Source: Paenibacillus sp. | GTDB lineage: Bacteria > Bacillota > Bacilli > Paenibacillales > Paenibacillaceae | Reading direction: 5' to 3' | Assembly: GCA_029256665.1 (NCBI GenBank) | Contig: JAQSXN010000195.1 | Location: forward strand, 1-7,177 | DNA length: 7,177 nucleotides | Shown: piece after piece, positions 5,313-7,177 of the stretch | Layout: every line of letters starts with the position of its first letter | Position numbering within the stretch: the stretch's first letter is position 1 | Made by a program: the position numbers and the translations under genes | The notes under the pieces: model-generated | Told to the model about the DNA's origin: nothing | Databases searched by the model: none | What the model saw: the letters and a program-made list of their open reading frames with translations, nothing else

Positions 5313-7177
5313 TTATTGTTCATGGTACCAATCGGACAAGATCATGCGCGCGATGACCGCCAGCGATTGAATCGTAATTTCGCCCTGGTCGAGCATGTCA
5401 GCCGCCGCCATCTCGGCCCAACCCTCATCCGTGGAGCGCTTGCCAAAATAACTCGCGACGATCGACAGCGTCTTCAGCGTAATGTTCGATTCTCCCGCCA
5501 CAAGCGTAATCCGGCTTCCGCGGAAGTCGGCGATTGCGTCTTCCAGCTGCGCGGCCGCTTCGTCCACCGCTTGTTGAGTCTGGCTTTCGTCGTATATGGC
5601 ATCGGCTGCCGTTATCTCCGCATCTAATGCATCTGCGAATGTTTGCGGATACTGGCCGACCTTCGTTCCCGCCGTCGAATTCGCCAGCAAGGCCCGCGCT
5701 TCGTCCAACCTGTCGCGGAGCGCCTCCTTGTTTATGGTTGGCGGCGCATGGACGGATGCGGCAAAGGCTTGAACCGCCGCCGACAGCGCGGCAAGCGCAT
5801 CGTTGACGGCAAGCTGCGACGCTCCCGACTGTCCGTAGACAACTTCCGCGGCCGTAATGGCTTGTTGCAATACCGCTTTTGAACCGCTCGGATATTGTCC
5901 GGCCGCCGAACCTTCGACTGCACCGCCATACAATTCGCGCGCGGCTTCGATCTCGCTGCCAAGCGCGGATCGATCGGCCGCGGTTATAAGAATGTCCGTC
6001 TTGGCCGTTTCTACCGAAATCGCATGAAGCTCTTGATCCGCGCCAATGATATCGAACTTGGTCAGAGACACGCTGCTTGAACCAAAGGCCGCATTCTCCG
6101 CCACCGTGCCGTGCAGCTGGAACAACTCGCCTCCGGCGGCAAGAGAAATCCCAGGCGCGCTGAGCAAAATGTTGATCAAGCCTTCATCCGGCTTAACGGC
6201 CGTGCCGAGCACGGACAACCCCGATCGGCTCGAACTTATGGCCGAGCTCGCAAGCTCAATCATTCCGTCCTCGCCCTCCATCGTTTCGAAAGCAAGCGCC
6301 TCCGGATCGTAGGACACGATTGTATTGATTGCCGAATACGCATAGGTGCTTTCCGTAACGGATACGGCCAAGCTCGCCTGTTGACCCGCGTAAGCCTCGG
6401 TCGGACCGCTCAACTGTACCGTCGGGAGCGTATCCGCCTCTTCCGAAGCCGGTACCCCGTACACCTCGATCTCGAACAACCTCGCGCGCTCGTCAAAGAC
6501 CGGATTTCCTTTCGAAATCGATAATCGCAGACGGTTCGTCGCGACCGGCGCGAACGCAAACTCGGTAAACTGCCCGTAATAGTTATCCCTTTCGTTGCCC
6601 GTTACCGAACGGATCGTCTGCCAACCCGTACCGTCCCAAGCCTGAAGCTCGAAATCGGCGATCTGCATTCCTTTGCCGTCGAGTTGTCCGCTCCATAGCC
6701 GAGCCCCGTTCACCTCGTACTTCGAGTCCCACTGGAGCTCCAGCGTATGCGGTCCTTCCGCGCCGGTGACCCAGCGGTCCGCCGCGACATGTTTAATGCC
6801 GTTCACCGCAAGCGTAGGCGGGAAGCTGCCGTTCTCATGGCTCGAGCTTGCCGTCACGGAAGCCAGCGGCGCGATATTGGGGCTTCCCGGCGGCTCCGTA
6901 ATCTCGATCAAAGCTTCTCCTTTGATCCCCGTGCCGTCATTCGCTTCGGCGATCACTTTGACCGAGCCTTGCGACAATGCCGCGAGTACGCCGTCCTGTC
7001 CGATGGAGGCGAGCGTCGTCGCAGAGCCGTCCAAGCCTTCGACCCGCCAAGTCACCGTACGGTCATCCGCGTTTAATGGCTTGACCTCCGCCGACAGTTG
7101 CAACGATTCGCCCTCGGACAGCATCGAAATCCGCGGTGAGGAGCCTACCTGGACGCCAATCACGTAGACTGGCGTAA
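5313..7177 (-). CDS. Large modular surface protein, 3' part: Big_2, F5/8C, cohesin-like, FIVAR-like repeats, degenerate dockerin
   Basis: The reading frame is open to the window edge, so the N-terminus is missing. A GTG at 7163 is only an internal codon, since TPVY precedes it in frame and continues the Big_2 domain. Counting that codon as residue 1, the domains are: Big_2 Ig-like (about 1-90, with TVTWRVEG and SVKVIAEANDG); F5/8 type C or discoidin, a carbohydrate-binding fold (about 95-237, from NIAPLASVTASS to LFEIEVYGV); cohesin-like (about 247-393); two helical FIVAR-like repeats (about 397-470 and 477-548) sharing GQYP and a conserved AA..(V/I)Y; and a C-terminal dockerin-like segment (about 552-611). 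This tail layout is typical of large extracellular carbohydrate-active enzymes of Paenibacillaceae, so the missing part may hold a catalytic domain, but none is seen here. It lies 16 bp before the cohesin-SLH gene and is probably cotranscribed with it. The dockerin-like part lacks most calcium ligands. Confidence 0.85.
   Translation of the reverse strand, partial: TPVYVIGVQVGSSPRISMLSEGESLQLSAEVKPLNADDRTVTWRVEGLDGSATTLASIGQDGVLAALSQGSVKVIAEANDGTGIKGEALIEITEPPGSPNIAPLASVTASSSHENGSFPPTLAVNGIKHVAADRWVTGAEGPHTLELQWDSKYEVNGARLWSGQLDGKGMQIADFELQAWDGTGWQTIRSVTGNERDNYYGQFTEFAFAPVATNRLRLSISKGNPVFDERARLFEIEVYGVPASEEADTLPTVQLSGPTEAYAGQQASLAVSVTESTYAYSAINTIVSYDPEALAFETMEGEDGMIELASSAISSSRSGLSVLGTAVKPDEGLINILLSAPGISLAAGGELFQLHGTVAENAAFGSSSVSLTKFDIIGADQELHAISVETAKTDILITAADRSALGSEIEAARELYGGAVEGSAAGQYPSGSKAVLQQAITAAEVVYGQSGASQLAVNDALAALSAAVQAFAASVHAPPTINKEALRDRLDEARALLANSTAGTKVGQYPQTFADALDAEITAADAIYDESQTQQAVDEAAAQLEDAIADFRGSRITLVAGESNITLKTLSIVASYFGKRSTDEGWAEMAAADMLDQGEITIQSLAVIARMILSDWYHEQ

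Noticed and set aside
5297..5323. Earlier ATG for the SLH protein at 5323, overlapping the upstream gene by 11 bp
   Set aside because: The strong ribosome binding site lies inside that extension and points to the ATG at 5296, which gives a standard signal peptide.
6111..7167. Several plus-strand open frames opposite the large surface protein
   Set aside because: They mirror a long domain-rich minus-strand gene, their translations are low in recognisable pattern, and they have no supporting ribosome binding site that I could see.

Overview
The window reads as a chromosomal segment of a Gram-positive bacterium of the Paenibacillaceae (Paenibacillus or Cohnella type). The basis is the adjacent dnaB-dnaI helicase-loading genes, a HemQ of the coproporphyrin-dependent haem pathway, a YuiB-family membrane protein, and a surface protein with three SLH domains beside a multi-domain cohesin/FIVAR/dockerin-like protein. 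No database search was possible, so the taxonomic call is an inference from gene content and protein style.

Layout. Positions 68-2603 (minus strand) hold dnaB followed by dnaI, the primosomal proteins that load the replicative helicase. A strong hairpin-plus-T-tract terminator overlaps the last codons of dnaI. Positions 2604-2916 have no gene. They contain, from left to right, a possible dnaB promoter, a rho-independent terminator for leftward transcription, and a roughly 200-bp element of nested inverted and direct repeats that ends 4 bp from the yuiB stop codon. Next comes yuiB (minus), which diverges from hemQ (plus) across about 170 bp with a recognisable promoter on each strand. A long bidirectional hairpin terminator separates hemQ from the convergent surface-protein genes.

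Positions 4256-7177 (minus) form a two-gene surface module. The upstream gene runs off the right edge and encodes a large modular protein: Big_2, F5/8C (discoidin), cohesin-like, two FIVAR-like repeats, then a C-terminal dockerin-like segment. After a 16-bp gap carrying a good ribosome binding site comes a secreted protein with one cohesin-like domain and three SLH domains. This looks like a cell-surface anchoring pair: the SLH protein sits on the cell-wall polymer and its cohesin could hold the dockerin-like tail of its neighbour. The calcium-ligand positions of the dockerin-like tail are mostly replaced, which is the most interesting protein-level observation.

The core genes (dnaB, dnaI, hemQ, yuiB) are ordinary. 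The two points worth a second look are the degenerate dockerin/cohesin pair and the structured repeat element between yuiB and dnaB. I found no CRISPR array, tRNA, rRNA, transposase or obvious defence system.
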